64,000 nucleotides of DNA from Streptococcus mitis (GCF_013305725.1 NZ_CP047883.1:1529001-1593000), one strand, 5' to 3'. Numbered from the stretch's first letter, positions 47,944-57,390 are shown. The notes: a model not told the origin generated them from the letters alone. Numbers and translations are program-made.

Positions 47944-48621
47944 ATGACAGATTTATCATCTTGGACAGCCTATTTTCAGGATTTTGGACAATTTTTCAAT
48001 GGTTTCCTCTTCACCCTTTCCCTAGCAATCGGATCCTTTATCCTAGCCATGGTTTTGGGCATCTTCTTTGGAGCCATGTCAACCAGCAAGCGTCCAATAT
48101 TGAGAATTTTGGCTCGCATCTTTGTTGAATTTTACCAAAACACTCCCCTTTTGGTGCAATTTGTCATCGTCTTTTATGGTCTACCTCTTATCAGTGACCA
48201 TATCATCATGATTCCGATTTATTGGACAGCCGTTCTCTGCGTGGGACTCTATCACGGTGCCTATATTGCTGAGGTGATTCGCTCAGGAATTCAGTCTATT
48301 CCTAGCGGTCAGATGGAGGCCGCCTTGTCGCAAGGGTTTACCTATATCAGTGCCATGCGCTTGATTATCTTGCCTCAGGCCTTCCGTATCATACTCCCTC
48401 CTTTGACCAACCAAATCGTCAACCTCATCAAGAACACCTCAACAGTCGCTATCATCTCTGGTGTAGACTTGATGTTTGTGACCAAGTCTTGGTCAGCTCT
48501 CAACGGAAACTACATTCCAGCATTTCTAGGCGCTGCCCTGCTCTACTTTTCTCTTTGCTTCCCTGTCGCCCAGTTTGGTCGCAAGATGGAGCAAGCCAAC
48601 AAAAAAGCCTATTCACTTTAG
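47944..48621 (+). CDS. Polar amino acid ABC transporter, permease 1
   Basis: A 225-residue HisM-type permease with five helices. EAA loop EAALSQGFTYISAMRLIILPQAFRIILPPL (about 119-148), and YQNTPLLVQFVIVFYGLP (about 61-78), typical of glutamate/glutamine/aspartate importers. It forms a heterodimer with the next gene's product. GGAGG site, 12 bp spacing. Confidence 0.94.
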   Translation: MTDLSSWTAYFQDFGQFFNGFLFTLSLAIGSFILAMVLGIFFGAMSTSKRPILRILARIFVEFYQNTPLLVQFVIVFYGLPLISDHIIMIPIYWTAVLCVGLYHGAYIAEVIRSGIQSIPSGQMEAALSQGFTYISAMRLIILPQAFRIILPPLTNQIVNLIKNTSTVAIISGVDLMFVTKSWSALNGNYIPAFLGAALLYFSLCFPVAQFGRKMEQANKKAYSL

Positions 48622-48630
48622 GAGGTTACT

Positions 48631-49290
48631 ATGGAATCCATTTTAGAAGTTTTGACCCCAGATAACCTAGTCTTTATCTTTAAAGGATTTGGCTTGACCC
48701 TCTACATTTCTCTGATTGCTATCGTCCTCTCTACCCTTATCGGTACGGTGCTAGCCGTCATGAGAAATGGCAAAAATCCTGTCTTACGTATCATCTCCAG
48801 CATTTACATCGAATTTGTGCGCAACGTTCCCAACCTTCTCTGGATTTTCACTATCTTTTTGGTTTTCAAGATGAAATCCACTCCAGCAGGAATCACTGCC
48901 TTTACTCTCTTTACCTCAGCTGCCCTAGCTGAGATTATTCGAGGCGGTCTCAATGCCGTAGACAAGGGACAATACGAAGCAGGAATGTCACAAGGATTCA
49001 CCTCAACCCAAATCCTCTACCACATCATTCTTCCACAAGCTATTCGTAAAATGTTGCCAGCCATCATTTCTCAGTTTGTAACCGTGATTAAGGATACCAG
49101 TCTTCTCTACTCTGTTATCGCCCTACAAGAACTCTTTGGAGCCAGTCAAATTCTCATGGGCCGTTATTTCGAACCAGAGCAGGTCTTCAGTCTTTATATC
49201 CTGATTGCCCTCATCTACTTCAGCTTTAACCTAGCAATTTCTAGCCTATCTCATATGCTAGCCAAATGTTGGCAACAAGCCGCAGAATAA
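48631..49290 (+). CDS. Polar amino acid ABC transporter, permease 2
   Basis: A 219-residue HisQ-type permease with five helices; IEFVRNVPNLLWIFTIFLVF (about 55-74) and EAA loop EAGMSQGFTSTQILYHIILPQAIRKMLPAI (about 115-144). Last gene of the operon. A strong terminator follows at once. Confidence 0.94.
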   Translation: MESILEVLTPDNLVFIFKGFGLTLYISLIAIVLSTLIGTVLAVMRNGKNPVLRIISSIYIEFVRNVPNLLWIFTIFLVFKMKSTPAGITAFTLFTSAALAEIIRGGLNAVDKGQYEAGMSQGFTSTQILYHIILPQAIRKMLPAIISQFVTVIKDTSLLYSVIALQELFGASQILMGRYFEPEQVFSLYILIALIYFSFNLAISSLSHMLAKCWQQAAE

Positions 49291-49295
49291 ACAGC

Positions 49296-49325
49296 AACTC
49301 TCCAGTTAAATTGGAGAGTTTTTTT
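49296..49325 (+). terminator. Amino acid ABC operon terminator
   Basis: Stem AACTCTCCA / TGGAGAGTT, loop about 7 nt, T7. Confidence 0.9.
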
Positions 49326-49354
49326 GATGAGAGTAGATATTTATAGACCTCAAT

Positions 49355-49383
49355 TTGACACCATACTTTTTCTATGATAAAAT
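49355..49383 (+). promoter_or_regulatory. Promoter of the NOX-like gene
   Basis: Perfect TTGACA (49355-49360), 17 bp, TAAAAT (49378-49383) with TG one base upstream (TGATAAAAT). An in-frame ATG at 49374 is inside this promoter, so the true start must be downstream. Confidence 0.85.
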
Positions 49384-49433
49384 GTAACAAATTTATTTAC
49401 AACAAATCAAATCCCAATGAAATGGAATTTTCT

Positions 49434-50624
49434 ATGAAATCACTCAAAGGACTACTCTTTATCATAGCTAGTTTTATCTTGACTATTTTGACTTGGATGA
49501 ACACTTCTCCCCAATTCATGATTCCAGGACTAGCTTTAACAAGCCTATCTCTGACTTTTATCCTCGCCACTCGTCTCCCCCTACTAGAAAACTGGTTTCA
49601 CGGTTTGGAGAAGGTCTACACTGTCCACAAATTCACAGCCTTTCTCTCAATCATTCTATTAATCTTTCATAACTTTAGTATGGGCGGTTTGTGGGGCTCT
49701 CGTTTAGCTGCTCAGTTTGGCAATCTTGCCATCTATATCTTTGTCAGTATCATCCTTGTCGCCTATTTAGGCAAATACATCCAATACGAAGCTTGGAGAT
49801 GGATTCACCGTTTGGTTTACCTAGCCTATATTTTCGGACTCTTTCATGTCTACATGATGATGGGTAATCGTCTCCTTACATTTAATCTTCTAAGTTTTGT
49901 TGTTGATAGCTATGCCCTTTTAGGCTTACTAGCTGGTTTTTATATCATTTTTCTATATCAAAAGATTGGCTTCCCCTATCTAGGGAAAATTACCAATCTC
50001 AAACGCTTAAATCACGATACTATAGAAATTCAAATCCATCTTAGCAGACCTTTCAACTATCAGTCAGGACAATTTGCCTTTCTAAAGATTTTCCAAGAAG
50101 GCTTCGAGAGCGCCCCGCATCCCTTTTCTATCTCAGGAGGTCATGATCAAACTCTTTACTTTACTGTTAAAAATTCAGGTGACCATACCAAGAATATCTA
50201 TGACAATCTTCAAGTCGGTAGCAAAGTAAGCGTAGACAGAGCTTACGGACACATGATCATAGAAGAAGGACGAGAAAATCAGGTTTGGATTGCTGGAGGC
50301 ATTGGGATCACCCCCTTCATCTCTTACATCCGTGAACATCCTATTTTAGATAAACAGGTTCACTTCTACTATAGCTTCCGTGGAGAGGAAAATACAGTTT
50401 ACCTAGATTTGCTCCGTGACTATGCTCAGAAAAATCCTAATTTTGAACTCCATCTAGTAGACAGTAGGAAAGACGGCTATCTTAATTTTGAACAAAAAGA
50501 AGTGCCCGAACATGCAAGCGTCTATATGTGTGGTCCTCTTTCTATGATGAAGTCACTTGCCAAACAGATTAAGAAACAAAATCCAAAAACAGAGCTTATA
50601 TACGAAGGATTCAAGTTTAAATAA
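49434..50624 (+). CDS. NADPH oxidase-like ferric reductase (SpNOX type)
   Basis: About 396 residues. Six helices at the N-terminus hold heme-ligand histidines in HKFTAFLSIILLIFHN (about 50-65) and HRLVYLAYIFGLFH (about 107-120). A ferredoxin-reductase-like part follows: FAD motif HPFSIS (about 211), NAD(P)H site GGIGITPFIS (about 265) and YMCGP (about 365). It resembles pneumococcal SpNOX, which passes electrons from NAD(P)H through FAD and hemes to oxygen; the physiological role is unknown. I choose ATG 49434 (GGAA 6 nt upstream); ATG 49422 is possible. Confidence 0.88.
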   Translation: MKSLKGLLFIIASFILTILTWMNTSPQFMIPGLALTSLSLTFILATRLPLLENWFHGLEKVYTVHKFTAFLSIILLIFHNFSMGGLWGSRLAAQFGNLAIYIFVSIILVAYLGKYIQYEAWRWIHRLVYLAYIFGLFHVYMMMGNRLLTFNLLSFVVDSYALLGLLAGFYIIFLYQKIGFPYLGKITNLKRLNHDTIEIQIHLSRPFNYQSGQFAFLKIFQEGFESAPHPFSISGGHDQTLYFTVKNSGDHTKNIYDNLQVGSKVSVDRAYGHMIIEEGRENQVWIAGGIGITPFISYIREHPILDKQVHFYYSFRGEENTVYLDLLRDYAQKNPNFELHLVDSRKDGYLNFEQKEVPEHASVYMCGPLSMMKSLAKQIKKQNPKTELIYEGFKFK

Positions 50625-50633
50625 CCACTCATA

Positions 50634-50664
50634 CTCTCCTGGAATTTCCCAGGAGTTTTTTCTA
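50634..50664 (+). terminator. NOX-like gene terminator
   Basis: Stem CTCCTGG / CCAGGAG, loop about 6 nt, T6. Confidence 0.85.
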
Positions 50665-50672
50665 CGCAATCT

Positions 50673-50708
50673 CAAAAAACACTGCCAGATTTCTCTAGCA
50701 GTGTTTTG
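50673..50708 (-). terminator. Rrf2 gene terminator
   Basis: Stem AAAACACTGC / GCAGTGTTTT, loop about 12 nt, T6 on the minus strand. Confidence 0.85.
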
Positions 50709-50736
50709 ACATTTCATTTGCAGGCATCTATCCCTC

Positions 50737-51174
50737 TTAATCCTTCATTTGACTCTCTGCATCGGCCACGACTTGTTCTAGACTGGTCTGACCAAGTTCA
50801 GCCTCCATAGCCAGCTGAATTCTCTCCAATTTTTGATCCAAAACATCATGAATATGAGCTCCAACTGGACAATTTGGATTTGGATTGTCATGAAAACTGA
50901 AGAGTTGACCAGTCTTACCAAGACATTCGAGCGCTTGATAAACATCTAATAGACTAATGTCTTTGAGATCCTTAACAATCTCTGTTCCCCCTGTCCCGCG
51001 CGTGACTGAAATCAGCTCTGCCTTCTTCAACTGGGACAAGGTTTTTCTGATAATGACAGGATTGACCCCAACACTAGCAGCCAGAAAATCACTGGTCACC
51101 TTGCTTTCCTTCCCCTTGAGAGCAATAATTATCAGCATATGAGTCGCAATGGTAAATCTACTTGGAATTTGCAT
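50737..51174 (-). CDS. Rrf2-family transcription regulator
   Basis: A 145-residue regulator. The N-terminal winged helix (SRFTIATHMLIIIALKG...SDFLAASVGVNPVIIRKTLSQLKKAELI, about 4-55) and the wing GTGGTEI are clear. Only one Cys is present (NCPVGAHIH, about 100), so an IscR-like iron-sulfur cluster is unlikely. It resembles YwnA/NsrR-like proteins that sense thiol-reactive compounds. The target is unknown; the convergent NOX-like gene is not obviously under its control. Confidence 0.85.
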   Translation of the reverse strand: MQIPSRFTIATHMLIIIALKGKESKVTSDFLAASVGVNPVIIRKTLSQLKKAELISVTRGTGGTEIVKDLKDISLLDVYQALECLGKTGQLFSFHDNPNPNCPVGAHIHDVLDQKLERIQLAMEAELGQTSLEQVVADAESQMKD

Positions 51175-51249
51175 CCTCTTCTCCTTTTTACGAGGCTACC
51201 CTGCCTCTACTCTTCTTTTTCTATTATTATACCCTTTTTAGTTGTAATG

Positions 51250-52092
51250 TCAATCGTTACCACCTTTTAACCAGGCATCTAATTCCCTATCATAGCCCTC
51301 TTTCTGAGCCAGTTCTCTCAAAAATTCCTGATGATGAGTATGGTGGATACCATTGACCAGACTTTCATAATAAACCTCAAAATAGGGAAGTTTAAGATCT
51401 TTAGCCAACTGCAATTCAGCTGCCACATCGTAGTCTACCCGTCGGAAGTCCATATCTACCAATCCCTTGCCATCAAACTCTAAAATCATATACTGGGCCC
51501 GCAAGTCCTTCCGCAACTGGGCATCTAGAAAAAAAGGTTGCCCAATCGAACCTGGATTGACAATCAATTGCCCACCAGTCCCGTAACGAAGCAACTGCTG
51601 GTGAATATGACCATAAACAGCAATATCACAAGGTGGATTGGTCACCAAGCAGTCAAAATCCTCCTGTGCTCCAGTATGAATCAACTCTCGACCCCAGTTC
51701 TTATCAGGCAGATGATGGCTAATTCCTACCGTCAAATCCCCAAACTGTCGATGGAGCTGGAGAGGTTGATTATGGAGCGTTTCGATTTCTTCTAGGGAAA
51801 TTTCCTCTAAAACATACTGGCACTGGCGCAAGAGATAGCGTTGACTGGGGCGGGTACTATCCAATTCCTTACGGACACCATGCCACAGACTGTCTTCCCA
51901 GTTTCCCAAAACTCTAGCCGTAATCGGTAGTTGATCCAACAAGTCCAAAATCCTTCTACGCCCTGTTCCTGGCATGAGAATGTCTCCCAAAAGCCAGTAT
52001 TCATCCACTCCTAGCCGCCGAGCATCTGCCAAAACAGCCTCCAAGGCGGTGGTATTTCCATGAATATCTGAAAGAAGAGCTATTTTTGTCAT
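51250..52092 (-). CDS. Metallophosphoesterase, copy 2
   Basis: A 280-residue calcineurin-like phosphoesterase, paralogue of 36356-37210. Metal ligands: LLSDIHGNTTALEAVLADA (Asp, His, about 7-14), LLGDILMPGTG (Asp, about 37), VLGNWED (about 62), SHHLPDKNWGREL, and VYGHIHQQLLRYGTGGQLIVNPGSIGQP (GHxH, about 158). Shared features with copy 1 run to the C-terminus. Substrate unknown. Monocistronic. Confidence 0.85.
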   Translation of the reverse strand: MTKIALLSDIHGNTTALEAVLADARRLGVDEYWLLGDILMPGTGRRRILDLLDQLPITARVLGNWEDSLWHGVRKELDSTRPSQRYLLRQCQYVLEEISLEEIETLHNQPLQLHRQFGDLTVGISHHLPDKNWGRELIHTGAQEDFDCLVTNPPCDIAVYGHIHQQLLRYGTGGQLIVNPGSIGQPFFLDAQLRKDLRAQYMILEFDGKGLVDMDFRRVDYDVAAELQLAKDLKLPYFEVYYESLVNGIHHTHHQEFLRELAQKEGYDRELDAWLKGGND

Positions 52093-52299
52093 TCTTTCTC
52101 CTCATTTCCTCTTATATATCTTTTTAATATTATAACAAAAAATACTGTATAATAGTTACCTTTAACCCACTCTTACTAAATCCAGAACACTACTTTTATT
52201 AAGGTAAAGACTTATCCAAAAGATTATTTCACATTACTCCTAACAAAGCATAGCAAGCACTTTTTCAATAAAGGAAATTCAAAAAAATCTACAAAAATC
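52093..52299. other. AT-rich intergenic stretch before the thrS promoter
   Basis: No gene seen. A TATAAT occurs near 52147 on the plus strand; nothing convincing follows it before the T-box leader. Confidence 0.4.
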
Positions 52300-52327
52300 T
52301 TGAAAATTTTCACAATCATGCTATAAT
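52300..52327 (+). promoter_or_regulatory. thrS promoter
   Basis: TTGAAA (52300-52305), 16 bp, TATAAT (52322-52327) with extended TGC just before. Transcription should begin near 52334, at the T-box leader. Confidence 0.75.
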
Positions 52328-52333
52328 AATCCA

Positions 52334-52541
52334 TAGAGACAAGTCACTTAGTCCCTTTCTACTAGAGAGTGCGTGGTTGCTGGAAACGCATAGGAGGCCT
52401 AAACTGATACTACTCTTGAGTTTTTTATGAAAACATAAAACGGTGGCCACGATAGAGCCAATCAGAGGTGTCCCTCTCTTTTGAGGTACATAAATGAAGG
52501 TGGAACCACGTTGCGACGTCCTTTCGAGGAGGTCGCTTTTT
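52334..52541 (+). promoter_or_regulatory. T-box riboswitch (threonyl-tRNA sensing)
   Basis: Leader RNA of about 210 nt. A stem I region (TAGTCCCTTTCTACTAGAGAG, given in part) is followed by the T-box GAAGGTGGAACCACG (52496-52510), whose TGGAACC resembles the TGGNACC core that pairs with uncharged tRNA CCA ends. The terminator stem GCGACGTCCT / AGGAGGTCGC with loop TTCG (52513-52536) and T5 is the off state. The regulated gene is thrS, so tRNA-Thr is the expected ligand; the specifier codon was not assigned with certainty. Confidence 0.9.
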
Positions 52542-52629
52542 GTTTTTCTGGCTTTCACAATTAATTCTCTGTCCCTGTTTTCAGAATAGGGTTAACACAT
52601 TCGTCAATAATATAAGTAAGGAGAACATC

Positions 52630-54573
52630 ATGATTAACATTACTTTCCCAGATGGCGCTGTTCGTGAATTCGAATCTGGCGTTACAACTTTTGAAATTGC
52701 CCAATCTATCAGCAATTCCCTAGCTAAAAAGGCCTTGGCTGGTAAATTCAACGGCAAACTCATCGACACTACTCGTGCTATCACTGAAGATGGAAGCATC
52801 GAAATCGTGACACCTGATCACGAAGATGCCCTTCCAATCTTGCGTCACTCAGCTGCTCACTTGTTCGCCCAAGCAGCTCGTCGTCTTTTCCCAGACATTC
52901 ACTTGGGGGTTGGTCCAGCTATCGAAGATGGTTTCTACTACGATACTGACAACACAGCTGGTCAAATCTCTAACGAAGACCTTCCTCGTATCGAAGAAGA
53001 AATGCAAAAAATTGTCAAAGAAAACTTCCCATCAATCCGTGAAGAAGTTACTAAAGACGAGGCACGTGAAATCTTCAAAAATGACCCTTACAAGTTGGAA
53101 TTGATTGAAGAACACTCAGAAGACGAAGGTGGTTTGACCATCTACCGTCAGGGTGAATATGTAGACCTTTGCCGTGGCCCACACGTCCCTTCAACAGGTC
53201 GTATCCAAATCTTCCACCTTCTCCATGTAGCAGGTGCTTACTGGCGTGGAAATAGCGACAACGCTATGATGCAACGTATCTATGGTACAGCTTGGTTTGA
53301 CAAAAAAGACTTGAAGAACTACCTTCAAATGCGTGAAGAAGCCAAGGAACGTGACCACCGTAAACTTGGTAAAGAGCTTGACCTCTTCATGATTTCTCAA
53401 GAGGTTGGTCAAGGTTTGCCATTCTGGTTGCCAAATGGTGCGACTATTCGTCGTGAGTTGGAACGCTACATCGTTGACAAAGAGCTAGCTTCAGGCTACC
53501 AACACGTCTACACTCCACCACTTGCTTCTGTTGAGCTTTACAAGACTTCTGGTCACTGGGATCATTACCAAGAAGACATGTTCCCAACTATGGACATGGG
53601 TGACGGGGAAGAATTTGTCCTTCGTCCAATGAACTGTCCGCACCACATCCAAGTCTTCAAACATCATGTTCACTCTTACCGTGAGTTGCCAATCCGTATC
53701 GCTGAAATCGGTATGATGCACCGCTACGAAAAATCTGGCTCCCTTACTGGTCTTCAACGTGTGCGTGAAATGTCTCTCAACGACGGTCACCTCTTTGTGA
53801 CTCCAGAACAAATCCAAGAAGAATTCCAACGTGCTCTTCAGTTGATTATCGATGTTTATGAAGACTTCAACTTGACTGAATACCGCTTCCGTCTCTCTCT
53901 TCGTGACCCTCAAGATACTCATAAGTACTTTGACAACGATGAGATGTGGGAAAATGCTCAAACCATGCTTCGTGCAGCCCTTGATGAAATGGGCGTGGAC
54001 TACTTTGAAGCCGAAGGTGAAGCAGCCTTCTACGGACCAAAATTGGATATTCAAGTTAAGACAGCCCTTGGAAAAGAAGAAACCCTTTCTACTATCCAAC
54101 TTGACTTCTTGCTTCCAGAACGCTTCGACCTTAAATACATCGGAGCTGATGGTGAGGAACACCGTCCAGTTATGATCCACCGTGGTGTAATCTCTACTAT
54201 GGAGCGCTTTACAGCTATCTTGATTGAGAACTACAAGGGTGCCTTCCCAACATGGCTTGCACCACACCAAGTAACCCTCATCCCAGTATCTAACGAAAAA
54301 CACGTGGACTACGCTTGGGAAGTGGCTAAGAAACTCCGTGACCGTGGTGTTCGTGCAGATGTAGATGAGCGCAATGAAAAAATGCAGTTCAAGATCCGTG
54401 CGTCACAAACAAGCAAGATTCCTTACCAATTGATCGTTGGGGACAAGGAAATGGAAGACGGAACAGTCAACGTTCGTCGCTACGGACAAAAAGAAACACA
54501 AACTGTCTCAGTTGATGACTTTGTTCAAGCTATCCTAGCTGATATCGCCAACAAATCACGCGTTGAGAAATAA
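52630..54573 (+). CDS. thrS: Threonyl-tRNA synthetase
   Basis: A 647-residue class II synthetase. N-terminal TGS domain (1-60), editing domain with [16 protein letters not shown] (about 72-87), catalytic core with motif 2 region ([13 protein letters not shown], zinc Cys and His about 335-350; [13 protein letters not shown]) and motif 3 (GVISTMERF), and anticodon-binding C-terminus ([19 protein letters not shown]). Start at ATG 52630 with AAGGAG; the frame is open further upstream, but those codons lie in the T-box leader. Codon use is strongly biased, as for a highly expressed gene. Confidence 0.97.
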   Translation: MINITFPDGAVREFESGVTTFEIAQSISNSLAKKALAGKFNGKLIDTTRAITEDGSIEIVTPDHEDALPILRHSAAHLFAQAARRLFPDIHLGVGPAIEDGFYYDTDNTAGQISNEDLPRIEEEMQKIVKENFPSIREEVTKDEAREIFKNDPYKLELIEEHSEDEGGLTIYRQGEYVDLCRGPHVPSTGRIQIFHLLHVAGAYWRGNSDNAMMQRIYGTAWFDKKDLKNYLQMREEAKERDHRKLGKELDLFMISQEVGQGLPFWLPNGATIRRELERYIVDKELASGYQHVYTPPLASVELYKTSGHWDHYQEDMFPTMDMGDGEEFVLRPMNCPHHIQVFKHHVHSYRELPIRIAEIGMMHRYEKSGSLTGLQRVREMSLNDGHLFVTPEQIQEEFQRALQLIIDVYEDFNLTEYRFRLSLRDPQDTHKYFDNDEMWENAQTMLRAALDEMGVDYFEAEGEAAFYGPKLDIQVKTALGKEETLSTIQLDFLLPERFDLKYIGADGEEHRPVMIHRGVISTMERFTAILIENYKGAFPTWLAPHQVTLIPVSNEKHVDYAWEVAKKLRDRGVRADVDERNEKMQFKIRASQTSKIPYQLIVGDKEMEDGTVNVRRYGQKETQTVSVDDFVQAILADIANKSRVEK

Positions 54574-54596
54574 GAGATAAAATCCTAGCTACCTAA

Positions 54597-54628
54597 AAAG
54601 CAACAACTATTTCAGCTGTTGCTTTTTA
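54597..54628 (+). terminator. thrS terminator
   Basis: Stem AAAGCAACA / TGTTGCTTT, loop about 11 nt, T5. Confidence 0.88.
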
Positions 54629-54633
54629 TATTT

Positions 54634-54740
54634 TTACTCAATGAAAATCAAAAAGCAAACTAGGAAGCTAGCCGCAAGCTGTACTTGAGTACGGTAAGGC
54701 GACGCTGACGTGGTTTGAATTTGATTTTCGAAGAGTATTA
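54634..54740. repeat. BOX element (A-C type)
   Basis: Starts TTTACTCAATGAAAATC and ends TTTTCGAAGAGTATTA, 107 bp, between thrS and the DUF389 gene. Unlike the other copies it is not at a stop codon. Confidence 0.9.
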
Positions 54741-54816
54741 TTTAATCCGAGCTAGTAGTGATTGACCAAACCACCACACAAGATTTGCTTTCATGAGTTA
54801 GATAAGGTCAATATCC

Positions 54817-55866
54817 TCAATCCTTGTCTGCTTCATTTTCTTTTACGAGATCTTTTTGTGAATCTTTTTCAGAGAGTTTTTGATCAATATACTTGTCAAT
54901 GTTTTCATAAAATTCCTTGGTCGCTTCACTATCTAATGTTGGCGAGTTCTGAACTTGATTCACTTTCAATTGAACAGATTGAATACCGTAAGAGGCTTGT
55001 TTTTGGTGGAGTGTTTCTAATTCTTCTTCTGAAATCGGATCTCCAACAACCGTCAAGACCAATTCATTGTTACTTGACTTGTAGACTTGATTAATAACCG
55101 TATAATTGGCGAACTCTTTTCCTACAAACTGTTTGATCCCTTCTTTGCGCGCTTGTTCTATTGTCAGAGTAACTGCCGAATAGCTAGCTGGAAGAATCAA
55201 CAATACAATCAAAGATATCAAGCCAATTCTCATTTTAATGCTCAGCTCTTTAAATGAAGTTAAAGGAGATTTTCTCATCAAAATTCTTGTTCCAACAATG
55301 TTGGCTAGCATGATAAAGACACAGTTGATCAAGAAAAGATAGAGAGCCCCCAATAAAAATCGTACATTCCCATTAGCTAAACCATAGCCAGCAGTACAGA
55401 TAGGCGGCATCAGAGCTGTAGCAATGGCTACTCCTGGCACGATATTGTTTGCTTCTTTTTTCCTTGAACCGATCACACCAGCAATCCCACCAGCAATAGC
55501 AATGAGGACATCCCAAATGGTTGGAGAGGTTCGTGCAATCAACTCGCTACTTGCATAAGACAAGGGAGAAATCCAGAAATACAGAGTCGAGACAAGCAAA
55601 CTGACCAACACTTGAGTCAATAAAACCTCTAGAGATTGCTTGATTAAACGCGTATCAAAAATAGCTAAACCGAATCCCAGTCCAACAATCGGTGTCATGA
55701 GAGGTGAAATCAACATGGCTCCTATAATGACAGCTGTTGAATTCATATTTAGTCCGATAGAGGCAATAAAAATTGCACACATCAAAATCGCTGTATCTCT
55801 CAATCGAACATGAAGGTCATCGTATAATTTCTCACGGTATTCCCGTGTTGAATAATTGGCAGTCAT
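54817..55866 (-). CDS. DUF389 membrane protein, full copy
   Basis: A 349-residue protein. A cytoplasmic start ([24 protein letters not shown]) is followed by six or more helices with the family signature [32 protein letters not shown] (about 40-71) and GVAIATALMPPICTAGYGLANGN (about 145-167), then a soluble C-terminal domain from about 230 and an acidic tail. The function of DUF389 proteins is unknown. The start overlaps the potassium-channel stop by 4 bp. Residues 3 to about 135 recur in the truncated copy at 56708-57109. Confidence 0.85.
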   Translation of the reverse strand: MTANYSTREYREKLYDDLHVRLRDTAILMCAIFIASIGLNMNSTAVIIGAMLISPLMTPIVGLGFGLAIFDTRLIKQSLEVLLTQVLVSLLVSTLYFWISPLSYASSELIARTSPTIWDVLIAIAGGIAGVIGSRKKEANNIVPGVAIATALMPPICTAGYGLANGNVRFLLGALYLFLINCVFIMLANIVGTRILMRKSPLTSFKELSIKMRIGLISLIVLLILPASYSAVTLTIEQARKEGIKQFVGKEFANYTVINQVYKSSNNELVLTVVGDPISEEELETLHQKQASYGIQSVQLKVNQVQNSPTLDSEATKEFYENIDKYIDQKLSEKDSQKDLVKENEADKD

Positions 55867-56186
55867 TTGTCCTCTCCTCTTTCCTTATTTAAATTGGTAT
55901 AATAATTAAAAATAACAGCTGATAAACAGCCAAAAAATATGAGCCCATAAATCGTCAAGAAGACACTGGTAATCCTTCCAATCAAGGTCACAGCTAGGAG
56001 ATCCCCGTAGCCGACAGTCGTCGAAGTCACAAAAGCATACCAAAGACCGTCTCCGTAATTTGTGATAGCAGGTTCAACTAGGAAAAGCACGCCTCCTGAC
56101 CCAAAAACAAAGGTCACAAAACTCAGAGCAAACCGAGTAAAACCCGTAACCTGCATAATATGCCATAACATTTTTAAACGTTTCAT
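55863..56186 (-). CDS. Two-helix potassium channel
   Basis: A 107-residue KcsA-like channel subunit. Helix 1 at about 18-38, pore helix and selectivity filter TSTTVGYGDLLAVT (filter 57-62) and helix 2 at about 70-95 (GRITSVFLTIYGLIFFGCLSAVIF). No RCK or cyclic-nucleotide domain. Expected to form tetramers in the membrane. Overlaps both neighbours by 4 bp, so the three genes are translationally coupled: unknown protein, channel, DUF389. Confidence 0.9.
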   Translation of the reverse strand: MKRLKMLWHIMQVTGFTRFALSFVTFVFGSGGVLFLVEPAITNYGDGLWYAFVTSTTVGYGDLLAVTLIGRITSVFLTIYGLIFFGCLSAVIFNYYTNLNKERGEDK

Positions 56187-56545
56187 TTGTTCTCCTTATT
56201 CATACTAGCTCCTGACCGAGCCGTTTTTTTCCAATAATCAAAGTGAAGATAGGACATGATCTCCATCAGAGAAAGATAGACAAACTGATAGATCTGATTT
56301 AAGCTGATTATCAACTGATATTGTTTGAAAAATGACTGGAAGAAAGACCAGATATGACTGTCTTGAATCAGTCCCTTCTTAACATCAGACAGGATATTAG
56401 CTAAAGCTCCCAAGGACTGAAACGGTAAATCCTTGACATTTATATAGATCCGGTCCACCACATCATTCAGACTGGTATCTTGGATGGCATGAAATTCTCC
56501 AAAGAGAACTCCTGCCGCTCCAAGAGTAGAAACAAATTCCACCAA
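56183..56545 (-). CDS. Unknown protein, probably 5'-truncated
   Basis: The frame gives up to 120 residues but begins only with TTG; a TGA lies a few codons upstream and no ATG is near the start. VEFVSTLGAAGVLFGEFHA...DVVDRIYINVKDLPFQSLGALANIL suggests an N-terminal helix and a soluble helical part (about 30-105). I do not recognise the family. It is coupled by a 4-bp overlap to the channel gene, suggesting a channel partner. The lost 5' end coincides with the join to a TMEM175 fragment, so it is probably damaged. Confidence 0.5.
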   Translation of the reverse strand: MVEFVSTLGAAGVLFGEFHAIQDTSLNDVVDRIYINVKDLPFQSLGALANILSDVKKGLIQDSHIWSFFQSFFKQYQLIISLNQIYQFVYLSLMEIMSYLHFDYWKKTARSGASMNKENK

Positions 56546-56548
56546 ATA

Positions 56549-56707
56549 ATTTCTGAGGAAATTTTCTCAACCTTTTCCCATAATGTGTTTAGTGCCATCC
56601 ATAACGATCCCAACCAGAAAAAGGAAAGAAAACAAGCAAAGAAATTTTGCCGTAAATCCCAAAAAGCTTCAAGACTTGGTGTTGTTGGTTTTTCTAACTC
56701 TTTTCCT
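56549..56707 (-). pseudogene. TMEM175-like (DUF1211) channel fragment
   Basis: An internal piece of about 50 codons reads [56 protein letters not shown] (given in words: LRQNFF, FWLGSLWMALNTLWEKV, IIWWNLFLL), which matches the first-to-third helix region of bacterial TMEM175 potassium channels as I know them. It has no start and no end: the 5' side is joined to the truncated DUF389 copy and the 3' side runs into the unknown gene. Confidence 0.6.
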
Positions 56708-57109
56708 TGAACCGATCACACCAGCAATCCCACCAGCAATAGCAATGAGAACATCCCAAATGGTTGGAGAGGTTCGTGCAATCAACTCGCTACTTGCATA
56801 AGACAAGGGAGAAATCCAGAAATACAGAGTCGAGACAAGCAAACTGACCAACACTTGAGTCAATAAAACCTCTAGAGATTGCTTGATTAAACGCGTATCA
56901 AAAATAGCTAAACCGAATCCCAGTCCAACAATCGGTGTCATGAGAGGTGAAATTAACATGGCTCCAATAATAACAGCTGTTGAATTCATATTTAGACCGA
57001 TAGAGGCAATAAAAATTGCACACATCAAAATCGCTGTATCTCTCAATCGAACATGAAGGTCATCGTATAATTTCTCACGGTATTCCCGTGTTGAATAATT
57101 TCCGTTCAT
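56708..57109 (-). pseudogene. DUF389 protein, truncated second copy
   Basis: Starts with its own ATG ([17 protein letters not shown]) and follows the full copy (54817-55866) for about 133 codons, with only a handful of base differences in about 410 bp, then departs after GVIGSRK into unrelated sequence and stops at 56669. The C-terminal two thirds are missing. The junction lies in shared bases TTTTCCTTGAACC, where the two copies part. Confidence 0.85.
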
Positions 57110-57346
57110 TGGTTACTCCTTTTATTTTATATAATCTTGTTTCTGCATGGATGATGGTAGAGAGACTTCTGTCCAATCTTACATATTTTTCTTCTCACCT
57201 GTTATTCTTTTGAAAATTATCTTTTAAGTATCCGTCAGTCCATCCTTTATATTATATCAAAAATTTTACAGTTTTTCTCTGACGAAATCTATCAATTGAA
57301 TAGATAGATGAAGCAAGAAATTTTTGTTTCCTTATCCGAAGAAGGA

Positions 57347-57390
57347 AAAACGGTATCTCCTGAACCTTGATACTATGCGTTTTATTCTTT
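57347..57390 (-). terminator. Terminator of the ABC exporter gene
   Basis: On the minus strand AAAACG(CATA)GTATC pairs with GATAC-CGTTTTT across an 11-nt loop. One arm is the same TTGATACTATGCGTTTTAT sequence found in the 17523-17570 terminator; the other has lost four bases. Confidence 0.6.

Noticed and set aside
53491..54303. A 270-codon open frame antisense to thrS
   Set aside because: It mirrors the strongly codon-biased thrS gene, has no ribosome site and no recognisable domain; a shadow frame.
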